From the NCBI GenBank assembly GCA_900545285.1, contig UQYK01000028.1, positions 1-24,603 of the forward strand: a stretch of 24,603 nucleotides of DNA, written 5' to 3'. The notes beneath the pieces are model-generated. The model was given only the letters and a program-made list of their open reading frames with translations. It was not told where the DNA came from and did no database searches. A program made the translations under genes and the position numbers. Positions 15,492 through 22,155 of this stretch are shown one piece after another. Position 1 is the first letter of the stretch. The number at the start of each line of letters is the position of its first letter. The DNA comes from an uncultured Ruminococcus sp. Its GTDB lineage: Bacteria > Bacillota > Clostridia > Oscillospirales > Ruminococcaceae.

Positions 15492-16763
15492 TTACGGCAC
15501 GAAATCAAATTCAAATCCCAGGATATCCACAGAGTCACCCTCCTGGATGCCCTTTTCTTCCAGTGCATCAATAATGCCGCTGCTGCGAAGCACACGCTGG
15601 AAATACTGCAAAGAGGAATAGTCTTCCATGTTGACTGTCCGCAAAATCGGCTCCAGCCACTGCGCATTGACATAGTATACGCCGTCTTCCACTTCGATTT
15701 CAAAGCTGCCGTGTGCATTTTCTGCCAGTTCCTCCGGAGAAGGCGCTTCTGCTTCATACTGGAGAATCGGCGGAAGGGTTTGCAGCAGCGCTGCGGTTGC
15801 CTGTACCAGTTCTGCTGTTCCCTGGGTGGTTGCAGCAGAAATCTCGTAAAACGGCAGGCCTTTTTCCTCGATATACTGCCGGAACCGGGCAATCTGTTCC
15901 GGCTCTGCCATATCGCACTTGTTGGCCACCACGATCTGGGGACGCTCTGCCAGATCTTCCCGGAAGCGTTCCAATTCTCCCTGAATGGTGTTGTAATCCT
16001 CAATGGGATCCCGTCCCTCGCTGCCGGAAACGTCTACCACATGAAGGATCAAGCGGCAGCGCTCTACATGGCGCAGAAAATCGTGTCCCAGACCAACGCC
16101 ATCGCTGGCACCCTCGATCAAACCGGGAATGTCCGCCATGACAAAAGACTGTTCTTCTGCCACACGCACCATTCCCAAAACTGGTGTCAGTGTGGTAAAA
16201 TGATAGTTGGCAATCTTCGGCTTTGCAGCACTGACAACAGAAATCAGAGTAGACTTTCCCACATTTGGAAAGCCAACCAGTCCCACATCTGCCAGCAGCT
16301 TCAATTCCAGTGTTACGTCAAAGGATTCCCCCGGAAAGCCAGGCTTTGCAAAACGAGGAATCTGCCGGGTGGAGGTGGCAAAATGAATATTGCCCTTTCC
16401 ACCCCGACCGCCTTTGGCGAGAATCTGCGGTTCATCTGTAGAGAGATCTGCCATAATCCGGCCGGTTTTCGTCTCTCTTACTACAGTTCCGCGGGGCACA
16501 CGGATGATCAAATCCGGTGCGCTTTTTCCTGTACAATTTCTGGCGCTGCCGTTTTCACCGCGCTGCGCCGCATATTTCCGCTTATAGCGGAAATCAATCA
16601 GTGTCGAGAAATTATCGTCCACCTGGAAAACGATATCGCCGCCTTTTCCGCCGTCACCACCATCCGGGCCGCCGGCTGCCACATATTTTTCCCGGTGAAA
16701 AGAAACTGCGCCGTCGCCGCCGTCGCCTGCTTTAATAGAAATTCGTGCCTGATCGACAAACAT
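15492..16763 (-). CDS. obg: Obg family GTPase (CgtA)
   Basis: An essential GTPase of 423 aa acting in late 50S assembly and stringent-response signalling. Three domains are visible: the glycine-rich Obg fold (1-158, MFVDQARISIKAGDGGDG), the G domain (about 159-330, P-loop GFPNVGKST, DIPGLIEGAS and NKCD), and the C-terminal OCT domain (about 345-423), characteristic of Gram-positive Obg. The start is fixed by AGGAGA 8 nt upstream. No strong promoter is visible in the 216-bp gap to rpmA, which holds a terminator and a long perfect inverted repeat, so obg may depend on a weak promoter or read-through from the L27 operon. Confidence 0.97.
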   Translation of the reverse strand: MFVDQARISIKAGDGGDGAVSFHREKYVAAGGPDGGDGGKGGDIVFQVDDNFSTLIDFRYKRKYAAQRGENGSARNCTGKSAPDLIIRVPRGTVVRETKTGRIMADLSTDEPQILAKGGRGGKGNIHFATSTRQIPRFAKPGFPGESFDVTLELKLLADVGLVGFPNVGKSTLISVVSAAKPKIANYHFTTLTPVLGMVRVAEEQSFVMADIPGLIEGASDGVGLGHDFLRHVERCRLILHVVDVSGSEGRDPIEDYNTIQGELERFREDLAERPQIVVANKCDMAEPEQIARFRQYIEEKGLPFYEISAATTQGTAELVQATAALLQTLPPILQYEAEAPSPEELAENAHGSFEIEVEDGVYYVNAQWLEPILRTVNMEDYSSLQYFQRVLRSSGIIDALEEKGIQEGDSVDILGFEFDFVP

Positions 16764-16840
16764 CTCTTACATCTCCTCTCATCTCGCGTGTTATTCTGGA
16801 ATTCTACACATATGCCTTGCTGAAACAGCACAGCATATCC

Positions 16841-16899
16841 CCTTCACGTTGTTGCAAAAAATACATTTTCATCCTGTATTTTTTGCAACAACGTGAAGG
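16841..16899. repeat. Perfect 25-bp inverted repeat between rpmA and obg
   Basis: Arms 16841-16865 and 16875-16899 are perfectly complementary over 25 bp (outer CCTTCACGTTGTTGC, inner AAAAAATACA) with a 9-nt loop. No T-tract follows on either strand, and no target-site duplication flanks it. As RNA it would be a long perfect hairpin, a possible RNase III-type processing site; as DNA it could be a cruciform or binding site. Confidence 0.85.
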
Positions 16900-16900
16900 A

Positions 16901-16940
16901 ATAAAGAAAATCCCAAGCATACATGCGCTGCTCGGGATTT
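16901..16940 (-). terminator. Intrinsic terminator of the rplU-prp-rpmA operon
   Basis: On the minus strand AAATCCCGAGC (16930-16940) pairs with GCTTGGGATTT (16908-16918) including one G-U, and TTTTCTTTATT follows. It lies 39 bp after the rpmA stop. Confidence 0.8.
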
Positions 16941-16979
16941 CCAGTCGTTCTTCACGTAATCCGGTAAATAACCGTCTCG

Positions 16980-17261
16980 TTACTGTGCAGCGTATACGCT
17001 GACCTTCTTGCGGTCACGTCCAACGCGCTCAAACTTTACAGTACCATCCACTGTTGCAAACAGGGTGTCATCAGAACCGATGCCAACGCCTGCACCCGGA
17101 TGAATGTGTGTACCTCTCTGACGAACCAGAATGTTTCCAGCCTTTACGAGCTGACCATCTGCGCGTTTTACGCCCAGACGCTTCGACTCAGAATCACGGC
17201 CGTTCTTGGTAGAACCAGAACCCTTCTTATGTGCAAAAAACTGTACATTAATCTTCAGCAT
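16980..17261 (-). CDS. rpmA: 50S ribosomal protein L27 with cleavable N-terminal extension
   Basis: A ribosomal protein of 93 aa located near the peptidyl-transferase centre. The N-terminus MLKINVQFFAHKKG carries the Firmicutes extension: the first nine residues are removed between Phe9 and Ala10 by the protease Prp, exposing AHKKGSGSTKNGRD. The rest (RLGVKRADGQLVKAGNILVRQRGT ...) is standard L27. It lies 5 bp after prp and is the last gene of rplU-prp-rpmA, followed by a terminator. Confidence 0.98.
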   Translation of the reverse strand: MLKINVQFFAHKKGSGSTKNGRDSESKRLGVKRADGQLVKAGNILVRQRGTHIHPGAGVGIGSDDTLFATVDGTVKFERVGRDRKKVSVYAAQ

Positions 17262-17266
17262 TATAA

Positions 17267-17593
17267 TTACACCTCCACGTGTATCAATTGAATATTCGCA
17301 GGAAAAACTCTGGACAGTTCTCCTAGCTGCAATTCCAGTCCGGCAAAAAGCCGCTGTGCATTTCCGGACGGATCCTTTCCCGAAAGTTGAAGAGAAACCC
17401 TAGCCGGTTCTTCCTGCTCCTCCGCCAAAATGGGAAGATGAAAGATTTCCGTCATAAGGTTGGCCACTGTCTGCACAGTTGCAGAAACATAAGCGCATAT
17501 CACGTCCGTTCCTTCTTCGGAATAATCAGCATGTCCGGTAATCGTGCAGCCGGTATATTGCTTTCCTGCATGAAAAAAGCGTGCGGAAATCAT
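17267..17593 (-). CDS. prp: Ribosomal-processing cysteine protease Prp
   Basis: A small cytosolic cysteine protease of 108 aa (YsxB family) that trims the N-terminal extension of L27. The catalytic pair is visible as His21 in TGHADYSEEGTD and Cys33 in VICAYVSATVQT, within one residue of the His22/Cys34 pair of the S. aureus enzyme. It starts on the base directly after the rplU stop codon and ends 5 bp before rpmA, so it is translated with its substrate. The extended L27 N-terminus downstream confirms the pairing. Confidence 0.95.
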   Translation of the reverse strand: MISARFFHAGKQYTGCTITGHADYSEEGTDVICAYVSATVQTVANLMTEIFHLPILAEEQEEPARVSLQLSGKDPSGNAQRLFAGLELQLGELSRVFPANIQLIHVEV

Positions 17594-17905
17594 TTATGCC
17601 TCAATGGCTTCGATCTGCACCTGAGTATACGGCTGTCTGTGACCCTGCTTCTTCTTTTCGCCCTTCTTCGGCTTGTAGGTCATAACCGTAATTTTCTTTG
17701 CCTTGCCATTCTTGATGACCTTGGCACGTACAGAAGCACCGTCAACATAAGGTGTACCGATCTTCAGACCGTCCTCACCGCCAACTGCAACAACCTTGTC
17801 AAAAACAACGCTGTCCTCTGCTTCTACGTTCAGCTTTTCGATAAAGAGCGTGTCATTTGCCTTTACCTGATACTGCTTTCCGCCGGTTTCAATTACTGCG
17901 TACAT
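17594..17905 (-). CDS. rplU: 50S ribosomal protein L21
   Basis: A ribosomal protein of 103 aa, exactly the usual length, starting MYAVIETGGKQYQVKAND. The start at 17905 is chosen although the frame remains open to the -35 box upstream: it gives the correct family N-terminus, and AGGTG lies about 11 nt before it. KAKKITVMTYKPKKGEKKKQGHRQPYTQ is cut short here but shows the typical basic C-terminal part (MTYKPKKGEKKKQGHRQPYT). It is first in the operon with prp and rpmA and is preceded by an L21-type structured leader and a consensus promoter. Confidence 0.98.
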   Translation of the reverse strand: MYAVIETGGKQYQVKANDTLFIEKLNVEAEDSVVFDKVVAVGGEDGLKIGTPYVDGASVRAKVIKNGKAKKITVMTYKPKKGEKKKQGHRQPYTQVQIEAIEA

Positions 17906-17987
17906 AATTCTTGGCACCTGCCTTTTACAAAAACTCGCTGTGTCAGGTACACATTTCGTGTTTGAAAATAGCCTGGACACATGCGGC
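17906..17987 (-). ncRNA. Candidate L21 leader RNA (ribosomal protein autoregulatory leader)
   Basis: The transcribed leader between promoter and rplU can fold: GTGTCC-AGG (17972-17980 side) pairs with CCTGACAC (17940-17947 side), enclosing a small ACAC/GTGT hairpin. Next to the start codon GGC-AGGT-GCC could tuck the ribosome site into a loop. Low-GC Gram-positives are known to carry an L21 leader at this place. Covariation was not checked. Confidence 0.55.
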
Positions 17988-17993
17988 TTTACT

Positions 17994-18022
17994 ATTATAT
18001 CATAAGACGCGTCATTTGTCAA
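17994..18022 (-). promoter_or_regulatory. Consensus promoter of rplU-prp-rpmA
   Basis: On the minus strand TTGACA (18017-18022) and TATAAT (17994-17999) are perfect consensus boxes 17 bp apart, as expected for a strongly expressed ribosomal operon. Confidence 0.92.
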
Positions 18023-18055
18023 GTGAAATTTTCTGTAAATTTTCTGCGCGTTCTC

Positions 18056-19573
18056 TCAATTTTTCCGTGCTTCTTCCAATTCCAGAATTTCCGCAGAATC
18101 CATGTCTGCATCCAGCGTAGATACGGTTTGCAGCTTTCGGTTAATGGCTCTGGTACGGGTTCCGATCAGTTTTTCCAGTTCTTCATCAGCCTGCCGCAAC
18201 CGGTTTCGTGTGGACAGTAACACTGTTTCAAACGTGCCAAATTCTTTCTTTGCGGCCTCCAGAACCTTCCAGACTTCACCGCTTTTTTTCTGAATCGCCA
18301 GCGTCCGGAAGCCCATCTGAAGGCTATTGAGCATAGCTGCCATAGTGGACGGCCCGGCAATGTTCACCTTATAATTTTTTTGCAGCGTTTCTACCAGTCC
18401 CATATTTACAACCTCAGCATACAATCCTTCAAAAGGAAGGAACATAATTGCAAAGTCTGTTGTGTGAGGCGGTACGATATATTTGCTCTGGATGCTTTTG
18501 GCACAGCGCTTGATTTCCGCTTCCAGAAGATTTCTCTTTTCTTTGAGCTGTTCCGGATCACCGCTGTCATATGCCGCCAGAAGGCCAGCGTACGTATCTC
18601 CAGGGAATTTGGAATCAATCGGCAGATACACAGATGTTCCCTCTTTTGAGCCGGGAAGCTTTACGGCAAAGTCCACACGTTCGGAGCCGCCTGGTTTTAC
18701 CGGGATCTGTTCGCCGTATTGTTCCGGTGCCAATATTTCTGCCAGAATAGCAGACAGTTGGATTTCGCCCAGAATGCCTCTTGTCTTCACATTTGAAAGC
18801 ACTTTCTTCAAATCGGAAACACCGGACGCAACCGCTTTCATCTCACCCAGGCCCTGATACACCTCCATCAGACGCGCATTCACAGTGGCAAAGGATTTGG
18901 CGATTTTATCGTCCAGCGTTTTTTGCAGCTTTTCATTGACTGCCGCATTGATGCGATCCAGGCTCTCTTGATTTTCCTGACGCAGATGCTGCATTCCGGC
19001 TTCATTGGTGTCTCTGATTTTTTCCAGCGCTGACAGGATATCCTTTCGGATCTCTCCAAACGCATGTTCCAGATTTTGCAGCCTTTCTTCCATACCGGTC
19101 TGCTGTCTGCTCTGACCTTCTTCCAGCCGTTTTCCCAGGGCTGTCATATTATGCACCATTGTTTCAAAGGCCTGATTCATTTTCTGATCCAAAAGCGTCT
19201 GAAACTTTTCGGTAACAATAGCGTGAAGTTGCATCAGGCTCTTCTGGTTTTCCTGCCGCAGCCGATACATATCCTCCTGCATTGCAGCCAGGATTTCCTG
19301 CATCCGTGCCTGTTGCTGTGCCTGTGTCTCTCGCAGATGATTTCCAACAACTGAAATCTGCCGCACAGAAAGTTCGCTTTGCCGGGCAGACTGATCCATT
19401 AGCATTTGATTTTGGTGGTCTAAGTTTTGCTGCATCATTTCCAGCTGCTTTTTCATTTCAGATGTATTAGAATTTTGCGGATGTGACATAATTTCAGACA
19501 GCTTTTTCCAGATAATGACCAGCAGTATCACGCAAGCTACAGCGCACACGGCAATAAAGATTTTTAGTCCCAT
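18056..19573 (-). CDS. rmuC: DNA recombination protein RmuC homologue
   Basis: A protein of 505 aa thought to limit recombination at inverted repeats. An N-terminal membrane helix (about 4-22, KIFIAVCAVACVILLVIIW) is followed by a long Gln/Glu-rich coiled coil (about 35-230) and the RmuC nuclease-like domain (about 240-470). That domain includes NVKTRGILGEIQLSAIL, the acidic PD-(D/E)XK-like segment ERVDFAVKLPG ... YLPIDSKFPGDTY and FAIMFLPFEGLYAEV. AAAGGAG 7 nt upstream fixes the start. It lies 33 bp before the rplU promoter without its own clear terminator, so read-through into rplU is possible. Confidence 0.93.
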   Translation of the reverse strand: MGLKIFIAVCAVACVILLVIIWKKLSEIMSHPQNSNTSEMKKQLEMMQQNLDHQNQMLMDQSARQSELSVRQISVVGNHLRETQAQQQARMQEILAAMQEDMYRLRQENQKSLMQLHAIVTEKFQTLLDQKMNQAFETMVHNMTALGKRLEEGQSRQQTGMEERLQNLEHAFGEIRKDILSALEKIRDTNEAGMQHLRQENQESLDRINAAVNEKLQKTLDDKIAKSFATVNARLMEVYQGLGEMKAVASGVSDLKKVLSNVKTRGILGEIQLSAILAEILAPEQYGEQIPVKPGGSERVDFAVKLPGSKEGTSVYLPIDSKFPGDTYAGLLAAYDSGDPEQLKEKRNLLEAEIKRCAKSIQSKYIVPPHTTDFAIMFLPFEGLYAEVVNMGLVETLQKNYKVNIAGPSTMAAMLNSLQMGFRTLAIQKKSGEVWKVLEAAKKEFGTFETVLLSTRNRLRQADEELEKLIGTRTRAINRKLQTVSTLDADMDSAEILELEEARKN

Positions 19574-19598
19574 GAAACGACTCCTTTTCTTATAAAAG

Positions 19599-19625
19599 GA
19601 ATCGCCCGGAAATACCGGACGATTC
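19599..19625 (-). promoter_or_regulatory. Hairpin in the rmuC leader
   Basis: In the minus-strand RNA, GAATCG-U-CCGG pairs with CCGG-G-CGATTC (one U-G) around a 5-nt loop, followed by CUUUUAUAAG just before the AAAGGAG ribosome site. It is terminator-like but has a short U run. It may act as an attenuator or mRNA-stability element in the ~125-nt leader. Confidence 0.5.
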
Positions 19626-19707
19626 TAGTGGTAAAACGCAGCTGCATGCTGCAATACAAAATGGCTTTTCTTGTAACATATGTTTCCGCAAACATAGCAC
19701 CATATTT

Positions 19708-19736
19708 ATTATAAAATATTTTTTAAATTTTGTCAA
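19708..19736 (-). promoter_or_regulatory. Consensus promoter of rmuC
   Basis: On the minus strand TTGACA (19731-19736) and TATAAT (19708-19713) have a 17-bp, AT-only spacer. Transcription would begin near 19700. Confidence 0.88.
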
Positions 19737-19771
19737 GAATTTTCGGAATATTTATTTTTCTAATTTTTCTC

Positions 19772-19800
19772 TTGTCATGACCTGCCCTTCATGTTAGAAT
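19772..19800 (+). promoter_or_regulatory. Promoter of the ogt-type gene
   Basis: TTGTCA (19772-19777) and TAGAAT (19795-19800) are 17 bp apart, 41 bp before the start codon at 19842. Confidence 0.7.
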
Positions 19801-19841
19801 AGTAGAGGAAAATGCTGATCTATCGCAGAAAGGAGCACGCT

Positions 19842-20363
19842 ATGATCTATATGACTTCTTATAATTCTCCCCTGGGTTCTCTTTTTTTGGCGGAACGAGA
19901 TGAAACAATTTTCGGATTGTGGATTACAGGGCAAAAATATTTTCTTTCTTCTATCAAAGAGCCTTTTGAAAGGAACACAGAAACGCCGCTTTTACGCCAG
20001 ACAAAGGCATGGCTCAATGCCTATTTTGCTGGCAAAAATCCATCTGTCCAGGATCTGCCGCTGTGCCCGGAAGGAAGTCCATTTCAGCATGCAGTCTGGC
20101 GTATGCTCCTTCAAATCCCTTATGGCCGTGTGACAACCTACGGTGCTATTGCAAAAGCGATCTTCTCCCAATCCGGGAAAATGTCTGCGCAGGCAGTAGG
20201 CGGTGCCGTTGGGCACAACCCGATTTCCATTCTCATTCCCTGCCATCGTGTGGTTGGTGCCAATGGGAAACTGACCGGCTATGCCGGAGGTTTGGATAAA
20301 AAAGAATGGCTGCTGCGTCATGAACATGCTCATTTTGGGGATGGCTGTTGGGAGTTTGTTTGA
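19842..20363 (+). CDS. ogt: Methylated-DNA--protein-cysteine methyltransferase (Ogt/MGMT type)
   Basis: A single-use DNA repair protein of 173 aa that transfers methyl groups from O6-methylguanine to its own cysteine. The active site ILIPCHRVVGANGKLTGYAG has acceptor Cys134, and the DNA-binding helix-turn-helix lies in VWRMLLQIPYGRVTTYGAIA. The N-terminal ribonuclease-H-like part (SPLGSLFLAERDETIFGLW) is complete. The start at 19842 follows AAAGGAG by 6-7 nt; an in-frame ATG at 19812 has no ribosome site. It is monocistronic, has its own promoter and shares a terminator with the converging type VII-type cluster. Confidence 0.95.
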   Translation: MIYMTSYNSPLGSLFLAERDETIFGLWITGQKYFLSSIKEPFERNTETPLLRQTKAWLNAYFAGKNPSVQDLPLCPEGSPFQHAVWRMLLQIPYGRVTTYGAIAKAIFSQSGKMSAQAVGGAVGHNPISILIPCHRVVGANGKLTGYAGGLDKKEWLLRHEHAHFGDGCWEFV

Positions 20364-20374
20364 AAAGTGTATTG

Positions 20375-20407
20375 GAAAAGCGCCTGGTGTAAGTCAGACG
20401 CTTTTTC
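20375..20407. terminator. Bidirectional terminator between ogt and the WXG100-like cluster
   Basis: GAAAAGCG-C-CTG (20375-20386) pairs with CAG-A-CGCTTTTTC (20395-20407). The single mismatch on the plus strand becomes U-G on the minus strand, making the stem continuous there. T runs lie on both sides. Confidence 0.82.
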
Positions 20408-20431
20408 ATCGTTTTATCAGTTGCTGTACGC

Positions 20432-20719
20432 TTACTGTGCAGCACTTTCGCTGCGATACTTTTCCATTGCAGCATCAATTTCTGCCTTAAAGTTAAATTG
20501 CTCTGCATCCTGATAGCCCATTGCATAAATTTTATCGATATCTTCATTATTAAACATAATGGTTTTGTCAGCAGACATATATCCTTCCGGATAAATTACT
20601 GCGGAATAATCCCAGATAACGCCCTCCCGGTTTTTCTGGCAAACGCCGATGATCATCAAACGCTTGGTAGCATTCTTCAATAATACAACTGTACCAATCG
20701 GTAAAATTCCTTGTAACAT
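20432..20719 (-). CDS. DUF4176 protein (type VII secretion-associated)
   Basis: A soluble protein of 95 aa with no signal peptide or membrane segment. The N-terminal part (ILPIGTVVLLKNATKRLMII), followed by the central DYSAVIYPEGYMS and FNNEDIDKIYAMGYQDAE, fits the DUF4176 family pattern. This family recurs in T7SSb loci beside LXG/WXG effectors, where members are reported or suspected to help target cargo. The start follows a strong GAGGAGG by 8 nt. It lies 35 bp after the 443-aa effector-like gene and is the last gene before the terminator. Alternatives are a chaperone or an immunity protein for that effector; a targeting role is preferred because the family is conserved while immunity proteins are not. 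Confidence 0.8.
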   Translation of the reverse strand: MLQGILPIGTVVLLKNATKRLMIIGVCQKNREGVIWDYSAVIYPEGYMSADKTIMFNNEDIDKIYAMGYQDAEQFNFKAEIDAAMEKYRSESAAQ

Positions 20720-20754
20720 AAGTTTTTCCTCCTCAGTAAATCATTCTGGTTTTC

Positions 20755-22086
20755 TTACCAGTGGAATGCGTTGTTGATTTTTCCACCGATATCATTTGCA
20801 AAGTCATTCAGCTTTCCGCCTACTTCATTCGCAAAATTGTTGACATCTTGTCCGATTTCATCCACTTTTTTCGTGGTATAGTCCCAGGCGGACTGAGCAC
20901 TTTCTACAATACCGCCAAAGTCCGCATCACTCATATCGATGGACAAACCGACATCGCCGCCAATGCCCAATCCGACACCGGCACCAATTTCAATTGAATC
21001 CTTGCTGATTTCTGCATGCGCACCAACACCGGCTCCAATATAGCCTTTGCCCTTTACGCCAACCTTAACACCCAAAATTTCAAAGCCGGTTTCTCCGTGA
21101 ATATTGGCTAAATCCACTTCGCCCTTTGCCTCAACTTTAATCTTAGGATCGAAGTTTCCTTCATTATCCCAAACATGTCCGGTTGCGCCAACTGTACCTT
21201 CCACTTTTCCGACCTCGACTCCGGCATCATAATATGCGCCAAAGTTTTTATCCCCGAAATAATTTCCGGCAATGGTTCCGGCAAACGCGGTAAAGCCGGC
21301 AGTTGCAGTTGCTGCAAAATTTGGATTGAAAATGCGAACGCCGTCTTTTTCTGTCCACATGCCAGCACTTGCATCTGCTCCGGCATTATACTTTAATGTA
21401 TCCCAGGTCACCTTTCCGCCAAACGGTGTTTCAAATTCTCCGGAATCTCCGCCTTCAAAATGCCCCGATGTCGCAGTGCCCGTATGCTTTTGAAACCAAT
21501 CGGTAAAGTTTATAACATCTTCGCCTGAATCTCCACCGACACCAGCCGCAATAACATCCGGTCTAGTATCGTGAACACGAATACCATCGGCCGCATTGCC
21601 GCTTATGCTGGATCCATTTATACCTTCTATCCCCTGATGTTCAGATACGTATTGACGAATCCATTCTGCCAGATTAGAACAGTTTTCCTCCTCTTTTCCG
21701 ATTTGGGAAATAATCGGTTCAATCTCAGCGCTAAGTGTCTGCGACAATCCCTGCATGGAGGAGCGAAACTCCGTCAGCCCCTGCTGAATTCCTTGCAGTG
21801 ATTTTTGAATAGATGGGTATGTATTCCCCGAAAAATCATTGTAACGGTCACCTTGCCAGGAACCGCTAACAGAAGACATAATTCCATCTAATGGACTCTG
21901 GGTTTGCTCAGCCATCTGAACATGTGTCGTAATCTGACTGTTCCAGTCCTGATCGATCATGTTTTGCATCGCAGTGGTCAGCTGCGTTGCATTTGTTTGC
22001 AGCTGTGCTAAATCCGTGGAGGCTTTATCAAATGCTGCTGCCAGATTTTCCATTTCGGAATATGTCATTTGCAGTATGTCTGCCAT
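20755..22086 (-). CDS. WXG100-like domain fused to glycine-rich C-terminal region (putative T7SS effector)
   Basis: 443 aa, no signal peptide. Residues 1-155 are a helical WXG100-like domain (start DILQMTYSEMENLAAAF, Trp77-Gln-Gly79, Cys136, Tyr146, His150) about 45% identical by hand count, without gaps, to the 420-aa neighbour. Residues 160-290 form a Gly/Ala-rich linker. Residues 290-386 alternate Gly with beta-branched residues (KVGVKGKGYIGAGVGAHAEI), suggesting amphipathic beta strands. Residues 405-437 are three 11-residue repeats (NDFANDIGGKI type), likely an amphipathic helix, and the chain ends FHW. There is no recognisable nuclease or protease motif. The architecture suggests a polymorphic secreted effector or surface protein; membrane activity is inferred. 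AGGGG precedes the start by 8 nt. Confidence 0.75.
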   Translation of the reverse strand: MADILQMTYSEMENLAAAFDKASTDLAQLQTNATQLTTAMQNMIDQDWNSQITTHVQMAEQTQSPLDGIMSSVSGSWQGDRYNDFSGNTYPSIQKSLQGIQQGLTEFRSSMQGLSQTLSAEIEPIISQIGKEEENCSNLAEWIRQYVSEHQGIEGINGSSISGNAADGIRVHDTRPDVIAAGVGGDSGEDVINFTDWFQKHTGTATSGHFEGGDSGEFETPFGGKVTWDTLKYNAGADASAGMWTEKDGVRIFNPNFAATATAGFTAFAGTIAGNYFGDKNFGAYYDAGVEVGKVEGTVGATGHVWDNEGNFDPKIKVEAKGEVDLANIHGETGFEILGVKVGVKGKGYIGAGVGAHAEISKDSIEIGAGVGLGIGGDVGLSIDMSDADFGGIVESAQSAWDYTTKKVDEIGQDVNNFANEVGGKLNDFANDIGGKINNAFHW

Positions 22087-22155
22087 ACTTCTTCCCCTTT
22101 CTGTAATTTTTTGCGAATCCCATTCTCATAGTTTTCGCGCATTTATGCTTAGGCG

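Noticed and set aside
15048..16823. A 591-codon open frame on the plus strand opposite mrnC and obg
   Set aside because: Both genes beneath it are complete and recognisable on the minus strand. The long frame reflects their codon use and has no promoter or ribosome site.
16841..16899. Miniature transposable element
   Set aside because: The inverted repeat is perfect, but there is no flanking target duplication, the loop is only 9 nt, and no second copy is seen in the window. It is kept as an unexplained repeat.
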